From Methylomonas sp. UP202 (lineage in GTDB: Bacteria; Pseudomonadota; Gammaproteobacteria; Methylococcales; Methylomonadaceae): a stretch of 64,000 bases of DNA. The translations under genes were made by a program, and so were the position numbers. Where the stretch lies: assembly GCF_029910655.1 (NCBI RefSeq), contig NZ_CP123897.1:2345547-2409546 (forward strand), read 5' to 3'. Positions 8,461-15,946 of the stretch are shown piece after piece; within the stretch, counting starts at the first letter, position 1, and the number at the start of each line of letters is the position of its first letter. The notes under the pieces were generated by a model that worked only from the letters and a program-made list of their open reading frames with translations, was not told the origin of the DNA and searched no databases.

Positions 8461-9549
8461 TTAGCGTTTAAATACATTCAAGAGGCGTTGAACAGTTGAT
8501 TTGACAAGGTGTTGTGATTGGATTGACTTTTGCTCTTGAAGCACTTGCATAAAGGGTGAACGATGCTCAGCACCTTCAATAAAGTATCCATAAATTAAAA
8601 TAGGTAAGTTTTTTTCCTTAATTTCATCTAAAAAAGATTCAAGAAACTCTCCCATATTCCGAGATGCTATATTCGTAACGCAAACGATCCAATTCAAATG
8701 CATACCTGTTGTTTCTGCGGCCAGAGAAAATCTACCGTTCTCGGATTTTTTGATTACTTGTTCTGCGGCTATGGCTAGTATAATAAAGTCTCTTGCTGGC
8801 ATATCACTAAAGTAATTAGCTATTAGTTGTCTATCTGATGAACTAGACAACGCATTGCCAACAGGATCTGGCAGCCTATATTCGTTAATAAACTTATAAA
8901 TTAATGAAAAACTATCATCACCATACTTTGTATTGGACTCATAATTTAATAATGCCTCTGTTGTTTTAATTCTTTTTCCTACAATTGTCGCTAGGCGTTC
9001 ATCACTAACCGGGCCATGTCTTAGTATATGTCTTGGTAGATTAAAAGAATATTCGTGGATAATTTCCAACAAATCAATCACTGTTCCATGAAATCCAGAA
9101 ATACTATGAATGAGCGACTCGGGTATGGTGCATGTGTAGCCAATTGGTTTGTTTACATTGATTTTATGGAAAACAATTCCTGTAACGTGCGAAATGACAG
9201 ATATGCAAATACAGTATTTTAATTCCTTGAATGTTATTGATAACTCATTATTATATCGATTTGTTGCAATCAAATGTTCTTTTGACTGGCGTCTCCAATA
9301 ATTAATCCATTTAGCCGCCTGCTTTAAATTATGCTCATCTTGTTTATGAATTGGTTGACTACCTGAGGTCAAGTAGAACAGTACAAGCACCCCATTCCCA
9401 TACCAAACCAAATCACACGGCTCTTTTTCCCTATTTTTTTTCAACCCTCTTTTATAATTTTTTGGGATAAACATATTTTGTGCGCCAAAAGACCTTTGCA
9501 TCAAGTCTTCAAGTACGCCTTCTTGAGAACTTTCTAACTTTTGATTCAT
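8461..9549 (-). CDS. Orphan AT-rich protein of unknown function
   Basis: 362 residues, family not recognised. Base composition is clearly richer in A+T than every neighbour, a sign of recent transfer. The N-terminal ~90 residues (EPCDLVWYGNGVLVLFYLTSG, then a Trp-rich helix QAAKWINYWRR) resemble the N-terminal domain of some restriction-endonuclease-like proteins found near defence genes, where an acidic residue in a CDL/CDV motif is followed by a strand; the usual ExK is not visible (FYLTSG instead), so nuclease activity is doubtful. It lies directly downstream, in the same direction, of an hsdM relic. A role in defence is only inference from the neighbourhood. Confidence 0.6.
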   Translation of the reverse strand: MNQKLESSQEGVLEDLMQRSFGAQNMFIPKNYKRGLKKNREKEPCDLVWYGNGVLVLFYLTSGSQPIHKQDEHNLKQAAKWINYWRRQSKEHLIATNRYNNELSITFKELKYCICISVISHVTGIVFHKINVNKPIGYTCTIPESLIHSISGFHGTVIDLLEIIHEYSFNLPRHILRHGPVSDERLATIVGKRIKTTEALLNYESNTKYGDDSFSLIYKFINEYRLPDPVGNALSSSSDRQLIANYFSDMPARDFIILAIAAEQVIKKSENGRFSLAAETTGMHLNWIVCVTNIASRNMGEFLESFLDEIKEKNLPILIYGYFIEGAEHRSPFMQVLQEQKSIQSQHLVKSTVQRLLNVFKR

Positions 9550-9564
9550 AGTTTTTCGAATAAA

Positions 9565-9696
9565 TCAAGGCCGTAAGGCGCAATAACCAACGGGCATTGC
9601 GCCGTATGTAAATACGCGGGCTGATATGCCGCGCAGTGTGTCCGCGGTTTTCCACAAGCGTTTTTCGATGGCTTCGATGTTTTCTAATTGGGCCAT
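9565..9696 (-). pseudogene. hsdM: Relic of hsdM (type I restriction methyltransferase), N-terminal end only
   Basis: ATG 9696 starts MAQLENIEAIEKRLWKTADTLR, which matches the conserved N-terminus of HsdM proteins (AIEKRLW-ADTLR). The similarity stops after 22 codons; the remaining frame runs through a palindromic repeat (GGCGCAAT...ATTGCGCC, 9581-9607) and ends. No hsdR or hsdS is nearby. A type I RM locus was probably lost here by rearrangement, with the repeat at the breakpoint. Confidence 0.6.
9581..9607. repeat. Palindromic intergenic repeat
   Basis: GGCGCAAT / ATTGCGCC arms around an 11-base loop; a common dispersed hairpin in GC-rich gammaproteobacteria. It forms the 3' part of the hsdM relic frame. 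Confidence 0.6.
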
Positions 9697-9784
9697 GTTG
9701 TTTTGGTGATGTTCTTATTGGACTGACGAGTCGTATCTGCCCGGTTTATTGAAAGGGTATTGCCGTCGGACGTATGTCAGCGCT

Positions 9785-10180
9785 TCAAATCGGTAAAACC
9801 CGCACTTCCGGCGTGATACCGGCGTCGCGCGCGGACTTGCAAAAATCGCGGTCGAAGGTATGCATCACGGCTTTACCGCAAGCCGCCAGATGCAGGGCAT
9901 CGGCAAAATCGGCGCCTTGCGCGTACCATTCCAGCGCATGACTGACGGCTTCGGCATCCTCGACCACCGTGTTGTCTACTTCCAGCAATGCCGAGAAAAA
10001 TGCGCTGAGTTGGTCGCGGGTTTTCTTGTAGCGAGCGCGCAGCACCCATTCGGTTTCCAGCAGAACGGTGCGCGAGATAAAAATACTATCGCTGGCAATC
10101 AGTTGCCGAACCACGGCGACCTGTTCCGGATGATCGTCCACCAGCGCCCGAACCAGCAGGTTGGTGTCAAAGGCGATCAT
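9785..10180 (-). CDS. vapC: PIN-domain ribonuclease toxin (VapC family)
   Basis: 131 residues. PIN motifs: MIAFDTNLLVRAL (Asp5), LLETEWVLR (Glu), GADFADALHLA (two Asp) and MHTFDRDF (Asp). The DTN-VR start places it with the VapC/FitB-like group. ATG 10180 overlaps the antitoxin stop by four bases (ATGA), so both are translated from one message. Together with the AbrB-type partner it forms a second, distinct toxin-antitoxin pair close to the VapBC at 7.3-7.9 kb. Confidence 0.85.
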   Translation of the reverse strand: MIAFDTNLLVRALVDDHPEQVAVVRQLIASDSIFISRTVLLETEWVLRARYKKTRDQLSAFFSALLEVDNTVVEDAEAVSHALEWYAQGADFADALHLAACGKAVMHTFDRDFCKSARDAGITPEVRVLPI

Positions 10181-10443
10181 GAGGCATCCGAACTATCTTC
10201 TTCGTTGAGGTCTACAGGCTGGCATAAGGCTTCGGTAGATAGCGGCGGCCCGTCATGTTTGAGCATACCAATCAAGTCGGCCAAATTACGGCCGGTTTTC
10301 TTCGGCGCCGCTTTCAGCGTAACGCCGGACGCATTGGACACCAGGGTGAGTTCCGTGCCGGCTTCCCAATGCAGTTCGTCGCGAATTTCCTTGGGGATGA
10401 CAACTTGCCCCTTGCTGGATAGGGTAATCGTGGCGGTAGACAC
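10177..10443 (-). CDS. vapB: AbrB/MazE-type antitoxin
   Basis: About 88 residues. The SpoVT/AbrB swapped-hairpin domain is clear: ATITLSSKGQVVIPKEIRDEL, followed by GTELTLVSNASGVTLKA and an acidic tail. The start needs choice: AAGGAG lies one base from ATG 10449 but seven bases from GTG 10443, so GTG 10443 (VSTATITL) fits better; a long upstream open frame to 10632 lacks support. The domain both binds the operon promoter and neutralises the PIN toxin encoded next. Confidence 0.8.
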   Translation of the reverse strand: MSTATITLSSKGQVVIPKEIRDELHWEAGTELTLVSNASGVTLKAAPKKTGRNLADLIGMLKHDGPPLSTEALCQPVDLNEEDSSDAS

Positions 10444-10989
10444 TGGCATACTCCTTCGAGTAAGTCTAAAAGTAAGCCGGATTATCCGCTGGCGACGCCT
10501 CGTTGACAAGTTTGGGGTGGTGTCTATACCTGGATAGATTTTGCGGCTCCATGTTGCTTGATGGAAACGGATTTCTACATCGACACCCCGATAATGATCT
10601 AGGAAAGACACCTCAATGAATAATCTGCACAATTTTCAGATCCGTTCCAAGGCTTCCTGGCCACAGTGTGTACTTGGCTAATTTTCGTTGGATGGCGCCG
10701 AACAATAAAAAACCCGCGAAGCCAGTAAACTTGCGGGTTTTTGAATTGGGTTGCATCCGTTTGGATGCATAAATGGTGCTCAGACCGGACTAGAAATATA
10801 GCTAATCATATGAAATAAAACGTAAATTATTTGATAAAAATCGGAAGTACACGATCGAGTACACGATTTTAGGTTTTGCTCTTTGCCTCGGTTTTACCGT
10901 CTCCATCAAAGTAGTAAACTTTTTATCAACTTTCGAAAATGCTACGGGTTCAATTCTCAAATGACCAATCGAATTCGAATGCTTGTTGA
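10444..10989. other. Intergenic region carrying the left island repeat
   Basis: No gene. It holds the left direct repeat (10682-10789) and, to its right, an AT-rich stretch of about 80 bases with a short direct repeat GTACACGAT (twice around 10846-10866) that is the inner left end of the island. Confidence 0.6.
10682..10789 (-). repeat. Left direct repeat (attachment-site-like) of the tRNA-Leu island
   Basis: 108 bases that match 15680-15788 with six substitutions and one single-base gap. It contains a copy of the tRNA-Leu terminator hairpin (ACCCGC...GCGGGT, 10711-10738) and, at 10774-10789, the last 16 bases of the tRNA gene including CCA. Sequence identity ends abruptly inside the tRNA T-arm region. 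This is what remains at the distal end after integration into a tRNA 3' end. Confidence 0.85.
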
Positions 10990-13347
10990 TCAGCTTGGGG
11001 CAGCCATTCGGTAGCCCATTGCCCGATATCCGCGTTGGCGTTTGTCCCACATACGCAGTAAAGCCGGGTGACCGGTGTCGACAAAGTCGATGATTCGAAC
11101 ATCGGTTTTGGTAGCGTGTTGTCGGTGTAAGCGGCCAGCATATTGCTGCAGAGTACCTTTCCATGAAATCGGCATAGCCAGAACCAAGGTATCCAGTGGA
11201 GGGTGATCAAAACCTTCGCCCACCAATTTTCCCGTGGCTAATAAAACTCGAGGTGCATCCGGCGGAAGCCCTTCAAGCTCTGTTATCAAAGTTGCTCGTT
11301 GCTTTTTCGACATGCGTCCGTGCAGAACAAAAGGCGGCGGCAACTTGCTGTCCAGCGCTGATAAAATAGCATCCAGATGCTCGGTCCGCTCAGTCAATAC
11401 CAGCACTTTTCGCCCCTGATCAAAAGCCGCTATGATCTCCTTGGCAATCGCCGCAGTGCGTTCCACATCACTGGCAATGTGACGAAATACATCTTGAATG
11501 GCGGACTCCTGAGGCAAATCGATTGCCTTGTAAATCATCTGCGGAACAACTTCTAGGTCGCTCGGTGCATTATCTGGTTTTGCAGCGGTGTAGCGGATTG
11601 GTCCGCACTGCATAAAAATAATAGGTTGTTGTCCATCGCGCCGCACAGGCGTTGCCGTCAGCCCCAACACATATTTGGCTTTAGCACGTTTCAATATGGC
11701 ATCAAATGAAACGGCACCGATGTGGTGACATTCGTCGACGATCACGTGTCCATAATTCTCTACCAATGGATTGACTTCGCCTTGCCGCGACAAGGATTGC
11801 ATCACCGCAATATCGATTTTTCCTGTCGGTTTGGCTTTGCCACCGCCAATGGTTCCAACTTCGCCTTTGCCAACGCCGAGGAAAGATTGTAAACGCTCCT
11901 GCCATTGTTTGAGCAGTTCGGTGCGATGAACCAGAATCAGGGTATTGATACCCCGCCGAGCAATCATCGCGGCTGCGGTGACTGTTTTACCAAATGCAGT
12001 TGGAGCGCAGAGCACTCCGACATGGTGTTGCAACATTTCAGTGACAGCCAATTCTTGATCTGGACGCAAAGTACCTGCGAAGGAAATATCGATTGCTTGC
12101 CCATCAAAGCGTTCATCCTTTAAGTCACAGTGAATACCGTTTTCCTTCAATAAGTTTAAGGCGGCATCCAGGCAACCGCGCGGTAATGCGATATGGTTTG
12201 GATGGTTTTCGGCACAGCCAATGACACGTGGCTTATCCCATACCGGGAAGCGCATAGCCTGTGCTTTATAAAATTCAGGATTTTGAAAGGCTGCGAGGCG
12301 GATCAGTCGATTTGCCAGAGGTTGTGGCAGTTCGGATTTCTCGAAATAGATCAGGTTTGCCAGAGTAATAGACAACGATTCTGGCAATGGCCCGGCAAGT
12401 TTGGCATTTTTGCTATCAGTCCGCTTCCAAGGTTCTTTGTGATCTTCCTCGTCAATAAAAGTGACATCCAATGGATGTGCATTGCCGGTGGCCCGCAAAA
12501 TAGTTGGCTCAATGTCCACGACTGCCATAGGCTGTATATTGGCTAAAAAGGCCCACTGATCGGGATAGGGTTGTAAGTGTTTGTCGACAAACACGCTAAA
12601 TCCATTTTCTCGTGGTTTTTTCTGCAACGGCAATGCGATCAAATTGCCAAAACCACCTTTGGGCATCGTGTCCTGATTGGGAAACAGGCGATCGTAGGAA
12701 GTCAGTTTCAGTTGTCGAGTCCGGGAACAGGTATGGCTGATGATGGCCGTGCCGAGACGCCTGGCATCACGCGCAGAAACATTGGTTGCGAAGAAAATCC
12801 AGGCATGAGCGCCATTGCCGGAACGCGAAATTTCCAGTGCCGACGGTATCCCAAGTTCAGAGCAAGATTGGATAAATGCCTGGGCATCTTCCTTCCAATC
12901 GGCCTCGTCGAAATCAACCGCCAGAAAATAACAACTGTCGTCAGCCAGCAACGGATAAACACCAATCGTATGCTCGCCGGAAAGATGGCTATACATGACC
13001 GCATCGGACAAGGTACTCAGTTGCCGAACGCCACAATCGGAGCATTTGATACGAGGCTTGTGGCAAACACCGGGTCGCCATTCATTTGCGCAAGCTGGCG
13101 CATAGCCAGATTTGCCGGTGGTTTTGCTTTCCCAGCGAACGGGATATACGTCTGTTCTGCCGCGAAACAAGCGACGAAATAATGCCACCTTCGCGGCAGT
13201 AGACAGTGCAGATAATTCTGGCTCTATCGGATCTATTTTTGGTGGAAGCCTTGGCGGTAACCTCCACTCGATGTTATGTGCTTCGAGTAAAGCAATCAGC
13301 CTTGCGTTTTCAGCTTGAAGATCGGATAAAAGCGCATTACTAGTCAT
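10990..13347 (-). CDS. TOTE-type archaeo-eukaryotic primase fused to superfamily II helicase
   Basis: 785 residues. N-terminal AEP primase domain: a Cys cluster (C-ANEWRPGVC-...-CSDC), the metal-binding acidic motif AVDFDEADW (~residue 145) and GNGAHAWIFF with the catalytic His (~185). It is followed by a helicase with Walker A APTAFGKT (~450), DECH box (~540), TATP and a motif VI QYAGRLHRQ. This primase-helicase pairing is described for TOTE conflict systems, thought to act on invading nucleic acid. Family members often add a nuclease module; here the protein stops just after the helicase, and none is seen next to it. Start: ATG 13347 overlaps the stop of the upstream gene (ATGACTAG), so coupling is likely; longer starts would run far into that gene. 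Confidence 0.85.
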   Translation of the reverse strand: MTSNALLSDLQAENARLIALLEAHNIEWRLPPRLPPKIDPIEPELSALSTAAKVALFRRLFRGRTDVYPVRWESKTTGKSGYAPACANEWRPGVCHKPRIKCSDCGVRQLSTLSDAVMYSHLSGEHTIGVYPLLADDSCYFLAVDFDEADWKEDAQAFIQSCSELGIPSALEISRSGNGAHAWIFFATNVSARDARRLGTAIISHTCSRTRQLKLTSYDRLFPNQDTMPKGGFGNLIALPLQKKPRENGFSVFVDKHLQPYPDQWAFLANIQPMAVVDIEPTILRATGNAHPLDVTFIDEEDHKEPWKRTDSKNAKLAGPLPESLSITLANLIYFEKSELPQPLANRLIRLAAFQNPEFYKAQAMRFPVWDKPRVIGCAENHPNHIALPRGCLDAALNLLKENGIHCDLKDERFDGQAIDISFAGTLRPDQELAVTEMLQHHVGVLCAPTAFGKTVTAAAMIARRGINTLILVHRTELLKQWQERLQSFLGVGKGEVGTIGGGKAKPTGKIDIAVMQSLSRQGEVNPLVENYGHVIVDECHHIGAVSFDAILKRAKAKYVLGLTATPVRRDGQQPIIFMQCGPIRYTAAKPDNAPSDLEVVPQMIYKAIDLPQESAIQDVFRHIASDVERTAAIAKEIIAAFDQGRKVLVLTERTEHLDAILSALDSKLPPPFVLHGRMSKKQRATLITELEGLPPDAPRVLLATGKLVGEGFDHPPLDTLVLAMPISWKGTLQQYAGRLHRQHATKTDVRIIDFVDTGHPALLRMWDKRQRGYRAMGYRMAAPS

Positions 13348-13891
13348 CAATGTCATATTCGGATAACAATATTGCCATATCTTCGCCAACACCCCAGCCG
13401 ACATTCGAGCCTTGCAGCGCAACTTGCTCGAGTCTGTCTATAAACGGCGAGCGTTTGGCTTCCGGCAATGCCATGACATATTTCAACGCTTGTTCGAACA
13501 TTCGCACCAAGGCATCAAAATACCCTTCATCATCCATGCCGCAGTAACCCAGGAATACAAATACTTTTTCGCAATAGAAAATTGACAGTTCAGCCAGTCC
13601 TTCAGGTTGACCGACCGCTTTTTTGTAATCGGTAATCGCTTTCTTCGCTTTGGCCACTGAAATAGGTTGATTGCGCATCACATCCGGGCAAATCCAGCGG
13701 GAAATCGTGTCCTTATAGGGTTTGAAAATATCCTCGCCCAACCCGAATCGTGCATGCAGAAACGTTTGATTATCTTTATTGGCTGAGTATAGGTCTTGTA
13801 TCAGCCCGATCAGACCAACTCGATCGACGTCAGCCAATTTGGATTTAACGTCGCTCCAGGTTGCTTTGGTTTTTTTCTGTTTGCTAGTCAT
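13340..13891 (-). CDS. DUF6155-like small protein
   Basis: 183 residues, no signal peptide or membrane helix. The pattern (basic N-terminus KQKKTKATWSDVKSKL, then LIGLIQDLYSANKDNQTFLHARF and KAKKAITDYKKAVG) resembles DUF6155 proteins, mostly helical and of unknown function. It is the first gene of a two-gene operon with the TOTE primase-helicase, overlapping it by eight bases. The association suggests a partner or regulator of that enzyme; this is inference. Confidence 0.65.
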   Translation of the reverse strand: MTSKQKKTKATWSDVKSKLADVDRVGLIGLIQDLYSANKDNQTFLHARFGLGEDIFKPYKDTISRWICPDVMRNQPISVAKAKKAITDYKKAVGQPEGLAELSIFYCEKVFVFLGYCGMDDEGYFDALVRMFEQALKYVMALPEAKRSPFIDRLEQVALQGSNVGWGVGEDMAILLSEYDIDD

Positions 13892-14011
13892 TTGCTGTCG
13901 GTTATTGTTTGGTTCGTACTTGCAGTTAGCCTAAGTTATATCATCAGCATTCAGCGCTAACCATCACAGTCAGACTGAGCTGAATAGAGCTGACACTGAA
14001 AGGGGTTATTT

Positions 14012-14025
14012 TTCCCGAACGGGAA
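14012..14025. promoter_or_regulatory. HipB operator O1 (candidate)
   Basis: TTCCCGAACGGGAA, perfect dyad around an AA centre. First of three copies spaced by exactly 50 bases. Confidence 0.7.
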
Positions 14026-14061
14026 CTTCAATGCTTGTCTATCGTAAATTCTAAATTAAAT

Positions 14062-14075
14062 TTCCCGTTCGGTAA
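14062..14075. promoter_or_regulatory. HipB operator O2 (candidate)
   Basis: TTCCCGTTCGGTAA, one mismatch in the right arm; lies just upstream of the -35-like TTGCAT. Confidence 0.65.
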
Positions 14076-14111
14076 ATTAAACTTGCATATTGGTTGTTTT
14101 CGCCTAATAAT

Positions 14112-14125
14112 TTCCCGAACGGGAA
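14112..14125. promoter_or_regulatory. HipB operator O3 (candidate)
   Basis: TTCCCGAACGGGAA, perfect dyad directly after the TAATAA -10-like box and seven bases before the hipB start; occupancy would block transcription start. Confidence 0.7.
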
Positions 14126-14132
14126 AAACCTC

Positions 14133-14366
14133 ATGATCAACATCCAATCTACCCAACAACTTGGCCAAGCGCTACGCTCTGCCCGCAAACAGCTCGAATT
14201 AACTCAATCCGAATTGGCGTTGGCGGCAGGTGTTGGCGTTCGCTTTATCGTCGACCTCGAAGCAGGCAAGCCGACCGTGCGTCTGGAAACGGTGATGCGC
14301 GTTATTGAAGCACTGGGTGGGCAGGTCATGCTCGATGGCCTGCCGGACATAACCGAAGCACCATGA
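14133..14366 (+). CDS. hipB: HipB-like antitoxin, HTH (Xre) regulator
   Basis: 77 residues. Helix-turn-helix: LGQALRSARKQLELTQ, then SELALAAGVGVRFIVDLEAG, the Xre/HipB layout. Start: the frame is open to ATG 14094, but that ATG lies upstream of operator O3; ATG 14133 (MINIQSTQQLGQ) is the sensible start, though no strong ribosome binding site is visible because the operator occupies its place. The stop overlaps hipA (ATGA). It should repress its own promoter through the TTCCCG dyads and neutralise HipA. Confidence 0.85.
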   Translation: MINIQSTQQLGQALRSARKQLELTQSELALAAGVGVRFIVDLEAGKPTVRLETVMRVIEALGGQVMLDGLPDITEAP

Positions 14367-15625
14367 GTTACTTGCTCGCCGTCTATTTATTTGATCGTCG
14401 AGTGGGGGATTTGGCCCTGGTTGAAGGCAGACTGCAATTTTGCTACTGCGCCGACTGGCTGCAACATGCCGACGCCGTCCCGCTGTCCTGCTCGTTACCG
14501 TTGCAAGTAGAGGTTTTCAACGACCAACAGACGCGGCCTTTCTTTGCTGGATTGTTACCGGAAGGCAAATTACGCCAACTGATTGCTCGCCAGTTTCAGG
14601 TCTCGAAGCAGAACGACTTTGCCTTGCTCAATCATATCGGCGGCGAATGCGCCGGTGCCGTTTCGCTATTGTCGCCAGACCGATTACCCGCTGTATCTGA
14701 ACCAGCGAACGAGATAGACTGGCTATCCGACTCTGACATACTGGCCTTACTGGATGAATTGCCACAGCGGCCGATGCTGGCTGGTCAGGATGGTTTTCGC
14801 TTATCGTTGGCGGGCGCTCAGGACAAATTACCGGTGGTGTTTGATGGTCAACGAATCGGTCTGCCACGCAATGGCACACCCAGTAGCCATATTCTCAAAC
14901 CGGCCATCGCTGCCGTTGAAGACAGTGTAATCAACGAAGGTTTCTGTCTGGCATTGGCAGGTGCAATGCAATTCCAGACCGCACAGTCGAGGATTTGTGC
15001 CATTCGCGACCGCTCATTTTTGCTGGTTGAGCGTTATGACAGAACTCAAGCTGCAATTGGCCAACGCTTGCGTCTGCATCAGGAAGATTTCTGCCAGGCA
15101 CTTGGCATAGTGCCCGAATTGAAATACCAGAACGAGGGTGGGCCGGGGTTGGATCAGTGCTTTGACTTAGTCCGCCGCGTGACCCGACCGAGTGCGCCGC
15201 AGGTGTTGCGTCTGCTGGATGCGGTCATTTTCAATGCTTTGATCGGCAACCACGACGCCCATGCCAAGAACTTTTCTATCTTGTATGCCGACAAGTGCGC
15301 CGTTCTGGCGCCGCTCTACGACGTATTGTCAACCGCCGTTTATCCCAGCCTGACGCCCAAGATGGCGATGCAGTTGGGTGGCAAATACAAATTCAGCGAA
15401 GTGCAAGCCCGACATTGGGATCGCTTTGCCCAAGCGGCGGGCTTATCGGTAGCGCAAACCCGAAAACGTATCCTCGGCTTGTGCCAACGGCTACCGCTTG
15501 TCGCGCGCACTTTGCAAGCATCGGCGGATCATGACTTTGTCGGAAATCCGGCGGTTGAACAAATCGTACAGCTGATCGAGCAACGCGCGGCGCTGACGGT
15601 CAGGCGGTTGAATGATAAGACCTAA
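14363..15625 (+). CDS. hipA: HipA-family serine/threonine kinase toxin
   Basis: 420 residues, close to the usual ~440. N-terminal Couple_hipA part (FAGLLPEGKLRQLIARQF) is followed by the kinase fold: SLAGAQDKLPV, FLLVERYDR, catalytic loop NALIGNHDAHAKNFS (~residue 290) and metal-binding LAPLYDVLS (~315). HipA kinases phosphorylate glutamyl- or other aminoacyl-tRNA synthetases and cause growth arrest. Translation is coupled to hipB. It is the last gene before the right island repeat (15680), so the TA pair may stabilise the island. Confidence 0.9.
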   Translation: MSYLLAVYLFDRRVGDLALVEGRLQFCYCADWLQHADAVPLSCSLPLQVEVFNDQQTRPFFAGLLPEGKLRQLIARQFQVSKQNDFALLNHIGGECAGAVSLLSPDRLPAVSEPANEIDWLSDSDILALLDELPQRPMLAGQDGFRLSLAGAQDKLPVVFDGQRIGLPRNGTPSSHILKPAIAAVEDSVINEGFCLALAGAMQFQTAQSRICAIRDRSFLLVERYDRTQAAIGQRLRLHQEDFCQALGIVPELKYQNEGGPGLDQCFDLVRRVTRPSAPQVLRLLDAVIFNALIGNHDAHAKNFSILYADKCAVLAPLYDVLSTAVYPSLTPKMAMQLGGKYKFSEVQARHWDRFAQAAGLSVAQTRKRILGLCQRLPLVARTLQASADHDFVGNPAVEQIVQLIEQRAALTVRRLNDKT

Positions 15626-15679
15626 AGCCAATCGGCTGGCGTTGATTTTGGCATCGCTTCTAAGTGTGTGCTGGACTCG

Positions 15680-15788
15680 TTTTCGTTGGATGGCGCCGGA
15701 CAATAAAAAACCCGCTAAGCCAGTAAACTTGCGGGTTTTTGGATTGGGTTGCACCCTGTTGGATGCATAAATGGTGCCTCAGACCGGA
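15680..15788 (-). repeat. Right direct repeat of the island, overlapping tRNA-Leu
   Basis: 109 bases matching 10682-10789. It covers the terminator and the 3' 17 bases of the intact tRNA-Leu gene. The two copies are separated by ~4.9 kb that holds the TOTE operon and hipBA. Confidence 0.85.
15706..15740 (-). terminator. Rho-independent terminator of tRNA-Leu
   Basis: On the minus strand an ACCCGC...GCGGGT stem with a ~16-base loop followed by TTTTTT. Duplicated in the left repeat at 10706-10742. Confidence 0.75.
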
Positions 15789-15858
15789 ATCGAACCGGTA
15801 CGACCTTTCGGTCGCGAGATTTTAAGTCTCGTGCGTCTACCTATTTCGCCACCGAGGC
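15772..15858 (-). tRNA. tRNA-Leu (anticodon UAA)
   Basis: 87 bases read on the minus strand from GCCTCGGTGGCGAAATAGG. Acceptor stem GCCTCGG pairs with CTGAGGC (one G-U), anticodon stem CGAGA/TCTCG around loop CTTAAAA (anticodon TAA), a variable arm CGCGACCGAAAGGTCGT, T-arm with GGTTCGATTCC, and encoded CCA. Long variable arm and anticodon fit tRNA-Leu. The gene is the integration site of the island on its 3' side. Confidence 0.95.
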
Positions 15859-15946
15859 CCGGTGCTGTCGCGGAGACAGTAGCCGGCGAATTCTAAAGCA
15901 AAGCGCCGAATTGTCAACGTAAAGTTGGCCGTCCGGCGCGGCTTGC

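Larger units (their letters stand above)
13892..14132. promoter_or_regulatory. Divergent control region with three palindromic operators
   Basis: Lies between the leftward DUF6155/TOTE operon and rightward hipBA. It contains three TTCCCG-NN-CGGGAA dyads at 14012, 14062 and 14112 and a likely hipBA promoter: TTGCAT (14083-14088), 16 bases, TAATAA (14105-14110). A regulator bound here could also affect the divergent operon. Confidence 0.7.

Noticed and set aside
9860-10537. 225-codon plus-strand frame over the PIN/AbrB pair
   Set aside because: Antisense shadow; the minus-strand pair has matching domains and ATGA overlap.
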